Shown here: piece by piece, positions 12,347-23,925 of the stretch
Layout of the letters: every line of letters begins with the position of its first letter
Numbering within the stretch: the stretch's first letter is position 1
Assembly: GCA_012932295.1 (NCBI GenBank)
Contig: JAAONU010000013.1
Location: 45,460,627 to 45,524,626, forward strand
DNA length: 64,000 nt
Direction: 5' to 3'
Source: Cyclina sinensis
Taxonomy: Eukaryota; Mollusca; Bivalvia; Venerida; Veneridae
Notes under the pieces: model-generated
The model's database searches: none
Seen by the model: the letters and a program-made list of their open reading frames with translations, nothing else
Told to the model about the DNA's origin: nothing
Translations under genes and position numbers: made by a program

Positions 12347-14683
12347 TAAAGTTTTGCTTAGCATATATTACTTATGTCTTGTCGACCATTTCCCTATTAC
12401 AAATCGCTATCATCTTCTAGTAAAAATAAAAATGTGTCAAGAAAATATGATCCAAGAAAAAAAGTGAAATATGTTCTTTTTCTAGTGATGACGCTTCCAA
12501 TAATTTTGAAAAAAGTAATGATGAAACTGGGTCGGAACCAGGCGTTAGAAGGAAAATAAAAGAGCTCAACAAAAAAAAAAAAACGACAAACGAAACAAAA
12601 GTGATGACCAAGAAAACGAAGGTGATGAGAAAGAAAAGAAAAAAGATGACAGAGAAAAGAAAACTGACACGGGAAATAAAAGTTATGAAAATGAACTTGA
12701 TCTTTTATTTCAAAATGCTTTAGGAAATGGTGACAATATGAAAGAAGAATATCAATAACATAATATGTGTGCTTTTGCATGGGACATTGTTAGGTTGGAG
12801 TGAATTCACCAAGACAACTTATTTTTGTTTGTTGTTATGACAACTGCAGGGGCTAGTGTGAGGTTGGTGCACCCTAGAATCTGGTTTAAACTTCAGTAGC
12901 ACATTGTTTTTGTACTGACCTTTCCAAGGCTGTAACCCCTTTGGTTCTCATTTTCATTAATTGATTATTGTGTCTTTTTTAGGTTGATATATAAATTAAT
13001 TTATGCTATTGTTACGAGTAAAGGAAAGAAGTTATCATAAGACAGCTTAAAAAGCTTTGATTTAATAAAACACAATTTTAGTTCAACAACAAACTTTTAA
13101 CAATGAAACAATAATGACTTAAAATGCGATGTTTTCTAATTCAAAATAACCTATTGTCATTCACTGATTCCTTTTAAATTGAAATATACAGACACACATT
13201 TGCATGTATTTTAATTGCCCTTTTGACCCTAAAATTAAATCTCTGATAAATACCTGAAATGAAGAAATATGAATTCACATGCCATGTTTACTAAACAGTA
13301 CAACAGGTAGAAAATATTCTTAAGCATCTTTTTTCACAGAAATTTAAATCATTCGTAAAAGAAGCAAGGCTCAGAAAGGCAATGAAAGGCACCCCAAAAG
13401 ATCTGTTCCAGTATATCAGGGAATCACTTCATACTTGGAAGAAACGGGATTTTAAAGTTGCTGTGATTGGAAACGCTGGTACTGGAAAGTCAAGTCTGAT
13501 AAATGCGCTTAGAAATTTGAAACCTACTGATGAAGGGGCTGCAAAGGTAGGTGTTGTGGAAACAACAACAGAGCCTCAGAAATACACATTTCCAAACAAC
13601 GATTGAGTAGTTCTCTGGGACCTGCCCGGAACAGGAACACAAGAATTTTCAACAGACACGTATCTAGACACCATTGAATTTTCCACGTTTGACATAGTTA
13701 TAATTGTGACAGCTACACGCTTTTTACAAAATGATGTATGGCTTGCTAAAGAAAGTCTTCACGAAAAGAAAGACGTACTTTTTGTGAGAACAAAAATTGA
13801 TATCGATATGATGAATTCCAAAAGAGATTACCCAAATCATAGTAAAACTGAAATCATGAATTTGATCAAAGAAAATATTACCGATAACATCAAGAAAGGA
13901 AAATTACCAGATATGGATTCACGCATTTACCTCGTCAGCTCACCAAACCGGAAATATGACTTCCAAACACTGAATTCAACTCTCAGAGGTTTGTTTGATG
14001 GAAGAGGGAAAGCAATACGTTTTTGGCTACAAAAATGTATTAAAGAGGTAATTCAAAGAAAACGAATATCCCTTGGAAATGACAACAAAGTCTGGAGATT
14101 CACTGAAATATTTAGTACTGTTTTTAGAGGATCAAAAGCTGGCCTTCCTCAGACTGTGAAGGAAGATTATGATTACTGCCTCAAGGAGTTCTGGCTTGAT
14201 GACCAGTCATTAGAAACATTTTCTGAGGAACTGTCTCTTTCTAAAAAGGATATAAAGAAACGTTTAAAGACATATAAACTCCTTAGTGTTGATGAGGATG
14301 TTTTGATCGAGGACACAGGAAAAGGCGAAAAGAAAAGAAATCCTTTCACTGGTAAATTGTCGTTCCAAATTCCTCTGTTGAGAACGTTTATTCATACCCT
14401 AAGTGGGTACGAAAATGCGCAAGAATGTTTGGAGACAATATGCAACCAAATGGCAGAGGACAAATTCCGTCTGGTTTGTGTGAGGCTAATTAAATTGGAA
14501 AAAGACTTGAACCCACTGGAGACTTAAATCATCTGAAAAACATTTAAGCCTTTAGAGCTTTTGATTTGAGCACCCATAAAATTAATTAATATTGGTTATT
14601 TGTACGTGTGTATTAACGTATGTCAGTACTGACCATAAAAATGATCATAAACTATCTTAAACTGTCAAAGCCTTGTAAATATC

Positions 14684-14689
14684 AATAAA
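14684..14689 (+). terminator. Poly(A) signal of IRG gene 1
   Basis: AATAAA lies about 160 bases after the stop of exon 3, in a 3' region that is repeated after the truncated third copy (near 15223) and, as AATATA, after the intact gene (40117-40122). Confidence 0.6.
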
Positions 14690-14749
14690 ATCAACTGAGT
14701 AAGTGGGATGTGTCAAACTTTAATGTTGAAAATCCATAGCAGATATTGA

Positions 14750-15270
14750 ATTTCTTTTGCTTTCCACATTTACCACGTCAACTCACCTGGAATACGACTT
14801 CCCCACATCGAATGCAAGAAATATAAAGAACAAACTGAAGACATATAACCTCCTTCGTGGCGATGTCAATGTTTTACTTGCTGCAACAGAAAAAAACGAA
14901 AAGTCTAGTATGTATCGGTAAATGGACGTTTTCACTTTATTCATTCCCGAAGTGGATACACAAGTTCAAACAAATGTTTGGAGACAATTAGTCATCAAAT
15001 GGCAGAGGACAAATGTCGTCTGCTTGGTCCCAGGCTTGTTAAATTGGGGAAAAGTGTTGAAACCCAAGACTTGAATCATGAAATACATTTAAGCCTTTAT
15101 AGCTTTTGTTTTGAGCATCGTAAAATGAATTAATCTTGAATATGTGTACGTGTGTATTAAAGCGTGTTAGTATTTACGAAACTATCTATCCTTTAATCTT
15201 TCAAAGTCTTGTAAATATCAATAAAATCTACTGACTAAGTGAGATGTGTCAAATTTTAATTCAATTGGTT
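14750..15270 (+). pseudogene. Truncated third IRG copy (C-terminal part plus 3' UTR)
   Basis: This stretch repeats parts of exon 3 of gene 1 in shortened form: a piece matching the SSPN..YDFQTLNST segment (near 14775), a piece matching KKRLKTYKLL (near 14830), and the C-terminal end with QMAEDKCRL and a Lys/Leu-rich tail (near 14995). The 3' UTR follows, including CTTGTAAATATCAATAAAATC. The whole GTPase core is missing. It lies head-to-tail just behind gene 1, so it likely arose by tandem duplication followed by internal deletion. Confidence 0.8.
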
Positions 15271-15488
15271 AATTGACAAGTCGGCAAAAAATAATGCCTT
15301 TGGCCATTTACAATAATTCATGGCAAAGACAGCATAGACATCAAAACATGTGTTATACTTTACATTGGTGTATAATGCATAAATGGAAGAGTACATATAT
15401 GTTAATATAAAGTATTTTAAATATAAGCAGATAAACTTAAGAAACAGTTATTTCCTTCAGGGTAAAGATACACTTAAGAAATATTTAA

Positions 15489-15869
15489 TTAATCTAAAGT
15501 TATTCTCCTTAGCGACATAGACTCACTTATAAACTTGGCAATTTTGTAGTTTTTCTTTGAATTTTTAGTTGACATAACATAACATAAATTTTTGCACAGA
15601 CTGCCAAGTTGTATTCCCGAGATATTTTTCCTTAATGTTGTGTAAGTATCACAACACATAAAAAGATACTCTGCCTTTATAACATTCTGGGAGCGTAATT
15701 TACACAACCTGTCTTCTACATTTACACTATAAAATCTACCTTGTTCAATCTCAAGTTGGTGTGACCCAAGTCTAAATCTTGTAAAGTTTTTTTCTGATGT
15801 TATCATTGGTAATACTTGATAGATAGTTTTCAAACTCAAAACATCTTTTGAATTTCCAATAGTATTCAA
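15489..15869 (-). pseudogene. LINE ORF2 C-terminal region
   Basis: The reading frame of 126 codons has the pattern seen after the reverse transcriptase in many LINEs: LTRF-like RFRLGSHQLEIEQGRF, then RLCKL-SQNVIKAEYLFMCC. It then runs to an LSKK/ISES-like tail and stops. It belongs to the same LINE as the RT segment at 17200-18060. A related segment is found inside the CACTA-like unit at 59520-60010. Confidence 0.75.
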
Positions 15870-16196
15870 GTTCTAGTGAGAAATTAAGATCTACATTTCA
15901 GTCTTGTTCCTACTGGCCGTGTAATCTACACTTGAATTCATTAAAATAATTGATAATGTTGTCAAAATGAATACGAACATCATGAAAATAAGAAAGTCAA
16001 TAATCGAATTTATTCGAGTAGCCCAACAATTTTTAAATACATTATTACACAAGTCAGCATACATGCAATACAAATTAGATTTTGGATTTTTCATGATTTT
16101 CAGCCAGAACTTCAAAGGGAATCTTCCAAGCTCTCCTAAAACAGCACAATTTGGAGTTTGTTTTAAACTCCTAAGATATACTTGCAAAATCTTATA

Positions 16197-17143
16197 CAGT
16201 AGAACCCCTCCAAACCGGTTCCCCTCCAAACCGGACCCCCCTCCAAACCGGCCGATTCGTCCGGTCCCGAAATTTTCTCTATATAGTTCACCCCTCCAAG
16301 TTGTAAACCCCTGAATTCCGGATACCGGCCGACTTTTAAGAAAAAAAAGTTTTTTCAACGTAAATTTACCCCTCCAAATCGGTCTTGTCATGACTTTTCG
16401 GGAGAAAAATAATTCTATTGTCCATTAATTAAAAATAGACTGTTGATAGGGTAATTGGAACCTGTCCCTGTCATATTTGTTTCAAACTGTTATTTGTCAG
16501 GTTTTAACAACAGGAAGTGAAATGTGTTTAAGTGAAATTCATGAATTTGCCACAAAAATGAAAAACTATGCCCTTGCCAAGGCCATTACTTGCTTACAGT
16601 TTGCGCAAGAACTCGAAAGTGTAACAGAAAACAAGATTGTTTAGTCTAAGTGAATTCAGCGTCAAACAACGTTAGATAGTTTCTTTAAGAAATGAACATT
16701 GTGTCTGATAATTATGCCTGAACCATGATGTAGGCAAACATGTTTATACTTAGTCAAAATATTTAGAACAAATGTTTTATATAAGTGAATTACAAGTAGG
16801 ATGTTTTCAGGAGTTTGCGCAGTCTGATCAGGACATGCTCTGTTCGTATCAACTTGATTGATGATTTTTTTTTTTTGTAACTGTTCATTTCAACTTGATT
16901 TATGAAATGTTTAATCAAAATAAATTACATCAATGTTTTTCATTCTTGTATATTTAATATTTCTAGAACAGGCACTGGTATTTGCATATGGCTGAAATAT
17001 TACTGAAAGGGGCATAACTCCCCCAACCACCACAAAAAAGTCCCTTCGTGAAAATTTAAACAAAACCCCTCCAAACTGAAAACCCCTCCAAACCGGACAA
17101 ATGGCCTGGTCCCGAGGTCGTCCGGTTTGGAGAGGTTTTACTG
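16197..17143. mobile_element. Non-autonomous TIR element (pogo/Tigger-type MITE), 947 bp
   Basis: Inverted ends CAGTAGAACCCCTCC.. and CAGTAAAACCTCTCC.. match over 22 bp with two differences, and TA flanks both sides (16195-16196 and 17144-17145). Inside the ends, CCCTCCAAACCGG-like words are repeated four to five times at the left and twice at the right. No transposase is encoded. It was inserted in the LINE. CAGT(A/G)-start ends with TA duplication are typical of Tigger/pogo-derived MITEs. Confidence 0.87.
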
Positions 17144-17199
17144 TATGTAATTTGTCAACTCTTTGAGATAATAGGCACCCCATACCACGGAGCCATATA

Positions 17200-18060
17200 G
17201 TAAAATATGTTCAACCATTGAATCAAACAGAAACAATTTAGTTTTGATATCTAGTCTAACTCTAATAAATAGACCTAATAAATTATTATAGTCTCTGCAT
17301 GTCTGGTCTTGTAATGCCTTGATAGCACTTGCAAAATTACCAGTATCAGCAAATTTAACACCAAGATAAGTAAAAGTATCAACACATTCAATTTTTTCGT
17401 CATTTATAAAATATCGTGGTTTTTGAAAGTTTTCCTTTTTTCAAAAACTTATATATTTGTCTTTTTTACATTTATTTTTAGACCCCATTTAACAGAGTAC
17501 TGGTAGATACTATCTATATCTGATTGTAGGCAAATAAAATCAAACATATAGATAATTCTAGATCTTTTTCAGTTAAAGCTTAAAAATTCATATTTTCGGA
17601 TATATCATTTACGAATAAAACGAACAAAAGGGGAGATAATGGCTCTCCCTGTTTCAATCCAATCGTAACAACATAAACCTAGAAAGACCATCACGAAAAC
17701 CAAACTGCGTGTCATTAAAGACTTCTTCTGATTCGCACCATTTATTTGTGCGATTTCTAAGAATCAGTGAAAAGATTTTACCAGTAACATTAACTAGTAT
17801 TATGCCTCGGTAATTACATGGATTATTTTTGTCCTTTTTATAACACCTTTTGTCCAAGCCTAAGGGTATTGACAATAATCAAATACTTAATTAAATATTG
17901 TACACAGATGAGGTGAAATAAATTCTTTCGCATCTATAAAAAAGTCCGCAACATTGTTAAAATAATGCGCACTTTTGTTTCTGTTCAACGTCGATAATGT
18001 CTTTTGTACCTTGGCTTCATATTGACTTGAATTATATAAATAATTACACTCTACTGTATT
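17200..18060 (-). pseudogene. LINE reverse transcriptase segment
   Basis: On the minus strand 17875-17654 reads NPCNYRGIILVNVTGKIFS, then EEVFNDTQFGFRDG: these are conserved blocks of the LINE RT domain. Further down, frames with FTYLGVKFADTGNF and LDIKTKLFLFDSMVEHILLYG (17400-17200) give the region after the catalytic motif. The catalytic YADD motif itself was not located. Frameshifts are present. Confidence 0.82.
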
Positions 18061-18064
18061 TACA

Positions 18065-18600
18065 TTTTACATAAATGCCAATAAATTGTATTCCCGCATG
18101 CGCGCGTATGCATGCGTAGCGTCCGTATGCATGTGCTGTTAGACTGTCGTTGTGCGTGCTTGGATACGTTTCTTTGTTAGCATAAATGTATGTTTTTGTT
18201 TGAAAGCTAACATTAGTTATACATAATTGTCAAACTTTATTTATTTATTGTGTTATTTGTAATCCCGCATGCGCGCGTATGCGTGGGTATGCGTGGGTAT
18301 GCATGTGCTGTTAGACAGGAGTTACCAAATACGTTTCTTTGCTTGCATAATTGTATGTTTTTGTTTGAATCAAATTGTATTTATCTATATTGTGCTAGAG
18401 TAAGTGTGTGTGCGCGGGTGCGTATGTCAGTGTGTGCGTGTTTGCGTGCATGTGCGCACGCATGCGTGTGTGTTTGCTGTTTTTGTTTTCGAACAAACTT
18501 TATTTTTCTTTGTTATTCTGTTTGTATATTATGTCTGTACATGCATATGTGCTCTTCGTATGGAGGAAATAAAGAATATCTATCTATCTATCTCTATCTT
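18065..18600 (+). mobile_element. 3' tail of a second LINE with (ATCT)n end, and tandem repeats
   Basis: The sequence ends GGAGGAAATAAAGAATATCT followed by a short ATCT tract (18575-18600), the typical 3' end of tail-repeat LINEs. Within it are two to three copies of a unit of about 165 bp: CCGCATGCGCGCGTATGC at 18093 and 18264, and TACGTTTCTTTG at 18167 and 18329. Between 18400 and 18475 is a GTGTGCGTG-rich tract. It splits the minus-strand LINE, so it is the younger insertion. Confidence 0.65.
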
Positions 18601-18639
18601 TTTTAAATGTTTGAAAAATACTGTACAAAATCTTCCGTT

Positions 18640-19890
18640 TTTAAAGTTATATCATATTACAGCTTTTAAAACGTTTTATTTACTGCCAAAACTTTCTCGG
18701 CGATGTTTTGCTCGTCTTAGACAATTTGCCCTTTTCTTTATTAAGAAATGAATACTTTGCTTTTCTTTTAACGGCAGTGTATTTCTTCATTGAATTCAAA
18801 AAACTCATTTTGTTTTCTTCTTATTTACACGACAAATAAAAGCGTTTAGAGGTAAAAAAGTCCGACCACCTTTTTTACAATTATCATCAAACCATGTTGA
18901 CTTTCTTTGATTCGGTTTGGTGCTAACAGATGGGGTGTTAACCGTTTTACCGAAGCAATGATATGAGATTTCATACACAAAAGCAATTATTCATACACTG
19001 ATCAATGTCATATTCTCCAGATAATAGTCTGTCATTAATTTCAGTAAATAAAAGACTTTTATTATTAAGAACTTCCTGAACTGCACCCCATACAATTTTA
19101 TCGTAAGCAAAATTATTCGCCTGTGGTATATACATATCATATTTGAAAACAAGAACATGTTAGAGGACAGTGATCCGAAAACTCGGTTAGATTTAGAACA
19201 GAAATCAGTTACACAGTGAAAACTTTCGTGTCCCGTCAAAACATAATCTTCTAGACTAGATACCTTTTTTTTCGTATCACAGAATGAAAAGTACACACCT
19301 CATTTAATCTACCGTTTAATATACAATGGTTATTCTCCTTACAGAATGAAAGCAATTTACTACCAAAATTATTTTCATGTTTATCACGATTACGTCGCAT
19401 TGGTAAATTTCCCGCAAGAGCAAATCAATTTAACGGTTTAAATTTAGGTCAGTAATATAGTCCAGCTGATTACCTGTGCGCGAAATCAGGTCACCAGTGA
19501 CATACACGTCACCAAATCCAGCATATTTACGAAGTTGTGTATTTAAATGTTCGGAAGTATGTAACTGATACAAATGCGCATCTCTGGTATCACAGATAGA
19601 TTTTTTTCTGTAAGTTAAACCAAATTACATCTCTTTCATCTAAAGACATTAATTCTAAGCAATTCTTAAAACATTCTTTATAATAAACATCTACACCGCC
19701 ACTAGGTTTAGCTCTACTCTTATATTGAGATCGGGGACAGTTAAAGAGATCATAACCGTCAATTTTGATGTTAGACATGTTACAGTAGATAAAAGTATAT
19801 CAAAATCAGAATAAAATTAATAAAATCACAATCTGTTAATTTAGAGTTTATATCCTGTACATTCCATAGTAAAAAAGACAATTGTCTCTT
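18640..19890 (-). pseudogene. LINE endonuclease and linker region
   Basis: At 19890-19790 the minus strand begins an endonuclease-like start (LLWNVQDINSKL). The frame 19778-19590 has SGGVDVYYKECFKN and LDERDVIWFNL, which match the APE-type endonuclease of LINEs. At 18920-18640 frames with STWFDDNCKKG and KYSFL.KKRANCLRRAK match the WFD..C block between endonuclease and RT. Between 18960 and 19590 frames are decayed. Confidence 0.72.
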
Positions 19891-19919
19891 ATCAACAGCC
19901 TAGCTGAAACTCGATCGTG

Positions 19920-21133
19920 ATATAGTATCAACAGTATACATTCGGTTCTCTATGTACAGTTTGTCATATGATAAGTATGCTCCTTTCCCGGCGTTGTTTG
20001 CTTTCACCATTGCTGGAATAAGTGATTTCCGACGATCCTGGATTTCCTTCGGAAATTGTTCGCTAACTTAGATAGCCGGACGTTCATTCCCATGCTCAGT
20101 CAATAACGCGCTCAGGTCCCCTGTTTCGTTTCTTTGCACAACCGAGCTACTCGTTCCCTGGTTTCGTCTACTATGGTACAACTGTATCAGATCAGTAGCT
20201 TTTTGCTTAATCAATAGTTTGTCTGGAAAATGATTAAATTTAACAACGATTGGCCTGGTTTAATTGTGTATGTATTTGGCACCAAGGCGATGCGCTCTTT
20301 CAATCTTAACAGACGAATGAGCGTCAGAAATTTTAAAAGTGTCTCTACAATAATCGAGCACTATCTGAGAATAGTTTTCAGAATTCCTTTCCTCGGCTGT
20401 GTTACCTTCACTAAGAAAATCCAAAGAAAAGCAGATTGTCTCTAATGGAATGCGCTTTCAGGTCTATGACCTCGTCTAACACTAAATGTAGTGATTCATA
20501 GTCAGGTTGTAACTTTGCAAAAATTTTTGCATTCAGTCTTTATAACATGTTCAAGCTCTTTTTGTTTTTCTCTGAAGATCTTCACACGTCTGGGAGTCAT
20601 AAGATCTACTTGCCTCGATCTCAGTTATTTTAGCATTTGTGAGGGAGGAAGAAGATTCCAGGGACGTAACTTGTGTATCCATAGCTATTATATTACTAAA
20701 TAGAGCATTCAACTGCTACTCAATGGAGTCAAGCTTAGTCAGATGTTTATCTAAAGAATTGAGTCTATCTGTGACAATTTGCTGAAAACTTTCGATAGAC
20801 TGGCTAGGCAGCTGAGATTGTCAAGAATAGTGCTGTGATAGCTGTGGGGGAGACTGTGTAAAGTTTGGTTGATTATTAACATATAGTTGACTGGGTAGCG
20901 GTGGTGGAGTATAAAAGCTGTTTTGAGGTGTCTGATAACTATTGAGGTTGACTGAACATGCCATATTCATTGGTTCTACGTAGGCAGGTGTTCCCACAGT
21001 GATACCGTTTGCCCTTGATAAATACCGTTACCCTGGGATACACAGGTTTTGACAGATGATCTTTTCTCAGGCAGTGTTGTTGAATCGTCCGGTGAATATA
21101 ATGGTCGTTTTTGTTCTTCTTCCTCGACGGCAT
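19920..21133 (-). pseudogene. LINE ORF1-like region
   Basis: Broken frames on the minus strand start MPSRKKNKNDH at 21133, pass through a Pro/Gln-rich stretch (near 20900), a coiled-coil-like stretch (IESFQQIVTDRLNSLDKH, near 20780) and an L1-type ORF1 C-terminal block: ERAHRLGAKYIHN, RPIVVKFNHF (near 20290-20230), FPKEIQDRRKSLIPAM (near 20050). This order (coiled coil, then RNA-binding block) is the classic ORF1 plan. Frameshifts are many. Confidence 0.65.
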
Positions 21134-21139
21134 TTGAAA

Positions 21140-22290
21140 AATCCTTTTTATAACTGTCTGATGTTTATTTTACATCATACAAAGTAGCATTGTCATTCAT
21201 AAAATAAAGTATGCTCATTCATGCAAAAGAGTGTTGATATATACTATGGATTATTGTTGAACACATTAATAATAACACGGGAAAACAGAGTAAGATTCTT
21301 ATGTATTTTTTGTGACCCAGACGACATAAGATCGCTAAATTTCAATACATTTGGTCTTGTAAAATAAAATCTTGGAATGAACCGTTTACGATTGTTCGCA
21401 AAAATATAGATACTTGTGCAATATATGTGCAATATATGTCCGTCCACAGTGAACTTCGCTCAGCAAATTCCTTTGTTCCTGACGACGACGATCATATTTT
21501 CACAAAATACTTATTTTATTTCATTTCTTTTTAAGTGCTAGTATGCTAAACACATTAGAATCCTATTCTGTTTACTTTTCTTCACAAAAAGATCTGTTTA
21601 AATCCAATAAAGTTTAAACAGGGGTAAACAAAATTACCAAAGTCCCGGCGTAGTTTCGCTCAGTTTATTCCGTATAAAAAGTTTGCCTAAAACACATAAC
21701 ATGAAATTAAGTAATGTTTGATAAAATAAGATTAATACAATACATCGATATCACAAATTGATTACGCGCTGAAGAAGAAAATACAAATTACAATCAGAAA
21801 AATAGATTATGAAAAAGATCTCTTACCACAGCGTTTGGTTAATACAATTATTCAAAATAATTTGAATAGGTATTAATTTATTCAAGAAAAAGTAAATTCT
21901 CTCACAATATCTTCTGAACTCGTAAGAGTAGAAAGTCGTAATGCCGGCTAATAGATTTGCGCTGTGAAAAGTGCAAAGAAATATTTAAAAGACTAATGTA
22001 TTCCTTTCTCTCATTCAATCTCACATTCAAACATATAAGACAGACAAAACGATTGGACATGTAGATAAAGTGTTTACTAATTTGCACGAGCAAACACGGT
22101 TGAATTGCTTCGGGATCTTCCGTAAATATCCGTCATCAGAAATCCACGATTCAATTACGTTCGTTAGAATAAATGAAACGAAGTTTTGACGCATGCGCGA
22201 AGATTAAATGTACATTTCCCGCTCTTATGAGACTTACGGCACGGCGCACTTTAACATTAAATTAAAATCAAACATAAAACGTTACGACGC
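21140..22290. other. No gene recognised; possible LTR on the minus strand
   Basis: No gene was recognised. If the polypurine tract at 22297-22308 is real, the minus-strand LTR would start TGTCACGCG at 22296 and run toward lower coordinates here; a matching second LTR was not found. CTTCGCTCAG-like words occur at 21455 and 21653, a weak repeat. Confidence 0.3.
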
Positions 22291-22308
22291 GTGACATTCT
22301 CCCCTGCT
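22291..22308 (-). promoter_or_regulatory. Polypurine tract and LTR-like start
   Basis: On the minus strand, AGCAGGGGAGAA is followed by TGTCACGCG. This is the layout of a retrotransposon polypurine tract joined to an LTR beginning TGT. The same layout (AAGGGAAGAA, TGTCACGGG) is at 24341-24358 behind a Gypsy pol gene. Confidence 0.45.
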
Positions 22309-22611
22309 AGTAGAAAATGTCTCCTGATATTTCCTTAAGCTACACTATCTACAACTAACTACAGTACCCAGTATACATAAAGAAACGTGTTGATTTTGAC
22401 ACTTGAAATTAAAACATTTAGCACAACCTTCAGAAAAAGATTATTTCAAAAATAAAATAGATTGCATTTGAAAATAATTCCTTTCACTATAAAAGTACTG
22501 AAATATCTCATAAGCAAAACATTTTAAGAATGAAATTTTGAATTATTTTCAGCTACTGCTGCTGAAAACCATATTCAGTTGATGCTGAAATTAAAGTAAC
22601 ATAAGCAGTTA

Positions 22612-23925
22612 ATGTTTATCACGAGCCCTCTTTCTCTGCTGGAGTATTGTTTCGTGCCGTTGAGCCAAGTTGGAATCAGATGCAGGCACTGGTTGTGGCT
22701 CGTCGGTTCTAGTAGATGTAGGTTGTGGCTCGTCGGTTCTAGCAGGTGTAGGTTGTGGTTCCTCGGTTCTAGCAGTTGTAGGTTGTGGCTCGTCGGTTCT
22801 AACAGGTGTAGGTTATGGCTCGTCGGTTGTAACAGGTGTAGGTTGTGGCTCGTCGGTTCTAGCAGGTGTTGGTTTTGGCTCGTCGGCTGTATTCTGTTGG
22901 TCACAGATAGCTAGGAGATCATCTTCAGATTGTAGTCGTTCCAGAATCTCACTTGGCAGACTTGAAGATGTTAGTCCCACTTTTGGATTTTCGCCAAAAA
23001 GTGCCTTGTAAGGTGTCTGGTTTATACCAGCATGGTGTGAACAGTTTTTCTGTTGTTGTGTGAACTTCAGGCCAACTGTCCAGTCGTTGGTGTTGTTGTC
23101 ACTCATCCAGGCTACCAGAATGTCCTTAATGTCACTATTCGCTCTCTCTACTGAGCCCTGGCTTTGGGGATGTCTTGGTTTTCCGTGAACCATAACGAGC
23201 TGCGGATTCAACTCTTTCAGCTCAGTGATAACCGGTGCGGTGAATTCAGAACCATTGTCACTCTGTAGAATGGCAGGGGCATCGAAGAGAAGGAAAATAT
23301 CTAGTAGCTGATAGGCTACTTCTGCTGCTCTTTTCGATGTTAAGGAGCGTAGGATCACAAACTTCGTAAGATGACACTGATAAACCATAATCCATTTATA
23401 CTGCCCTTCAGGTAGAGATTGCATGTCAATTAGGTCAGCCTGGGCACGAAAATTAAACTCACTAGATAGGATAGGTTTAACAACAACACCCTTGGTCTTC
23501 GGACGTTTTCTTTTCTTTTGACAAACAACACAATAGGACTTGAACAATTCAAGAGAGTCTTTTGTTATGTTGGAATACTTTTCCTTGATGTGTTTCAACA
23601 TTCTGTCATGGCCACCATGACCAGTAGATATGTGAGCTTTCTTGATTATATCATACGTATCTTCTATGGTGACATAATACACTGGACGTTCTTCAGGTGA
23701 TTTTCTTTTCTCTATCAGCTTTTCAACATCACCACACTGTAGTATTTCATATTTGGACAGGAGGTAGTACTGATGTCTAGATTTCTTTGTTTCAGTGGTT
23801 GCTGCTAACCTCAGATCACTGATTGTCTTATAGTAAACATCCCTTGGAAGAAGATGTTTCTCACACTGGGAATACTTCCGAAACAAAGCTTTACGGAATT
23901 TGAGTTCAGCCGCTGTATTATCCAT
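22612..23925 (-). pseudogene. KRBA2/SCAND3-like integrase (Ginger-type), one stop
   Basis: The 370-codon frame (23925-22813) resembles the integrase family shared by Ginger-type transposons and the vertebrate KRBA2 and SCAND3 genes. Order: an N-terminal region (MDNTAAELKFRKALFRKY, CGDVEKLI), an H-x4-H / C-x2-C zinc site (HISTGHGG, CVVC), then the DDE core with D in FRAQADLIDM, D in LQSDNGSEF and E in GSVERAN. A Thr/Glu/Pro tail coded by a 30-bp minisatellite follows. A single CAA-to-TAA change at 22815-22813 in that repeat ends the frame; beyond it the frame stays open to about 22614 (NLAQRHETILQQRKRAR). The C-terminal chromatin-like region of the family is missing. The core itself is intact. 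Confidence 0.85.
22691..22890 (-). repeat. In-frame 30-bp minisatellite, 6.7 copies
   Basis: Units start at 22691, 22721, 22751, 22781, 22811, 22841 and 22871 (partial). Each encodes ten residues of the type TDEPQPTPAR on the minus strand. Because the unit is a multiple of three, copy-number change keeps frame. Unit 5 carries the stop codon. Confidence 0.95.

Larger units (their letters stand above)
8089..14527 (+). pseudogene. IRG-like GTPase gene 1, inactivated paralogue
   Basis: It is a paralogue of the gene at 36102-39987 and keeps its three-exon plan. Exon 1 (8089-8253) codes a hydrophobic N-terminus, MVEIILAIFCLLLTVLFV, but an A7 run at about 8152-8160 shifts the frame; the shifted frame continues to a phase-2 donor AG/GTAATC. 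Exon 2 starts at 12486 after TTTTTCTAG and codes a Lys/Glu/Asp-rich linker with a second frame change in an A13 run near 12571. Its donor, expected at 12755, reads TAACAT, so GT is lost. Exon 3 (13340-14527) has G1 GNAGTGKSS and TKID but an in-frame TGA at 13604-13606, just before DLPG. The C-terminal half is otherwise open. Several independent lesions make function unlikely, although exon 3 alone is well preserved. Confidence 0.88.
15489..21140 (-). mobile_element. Non-LTR retrotransposon (LINE), decayed, with nested insertions
   Basis: Read on the minus strand, the order is ORF1 (about 21133-19920), an endonuclease N-terminus (19890-19600), a linker (about 18920-18640), reverse transcriptase (about 18060-17200) and a C-terminal segment (about 17150-15489). 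Two younger elements interrupt it: a plus-strand LINE tail at about 18065-18600 and a TIR element at 16197-17143. Many stops and frameshifts make it inactive. The 5' boundary is not certain. Confidence 0.82.
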
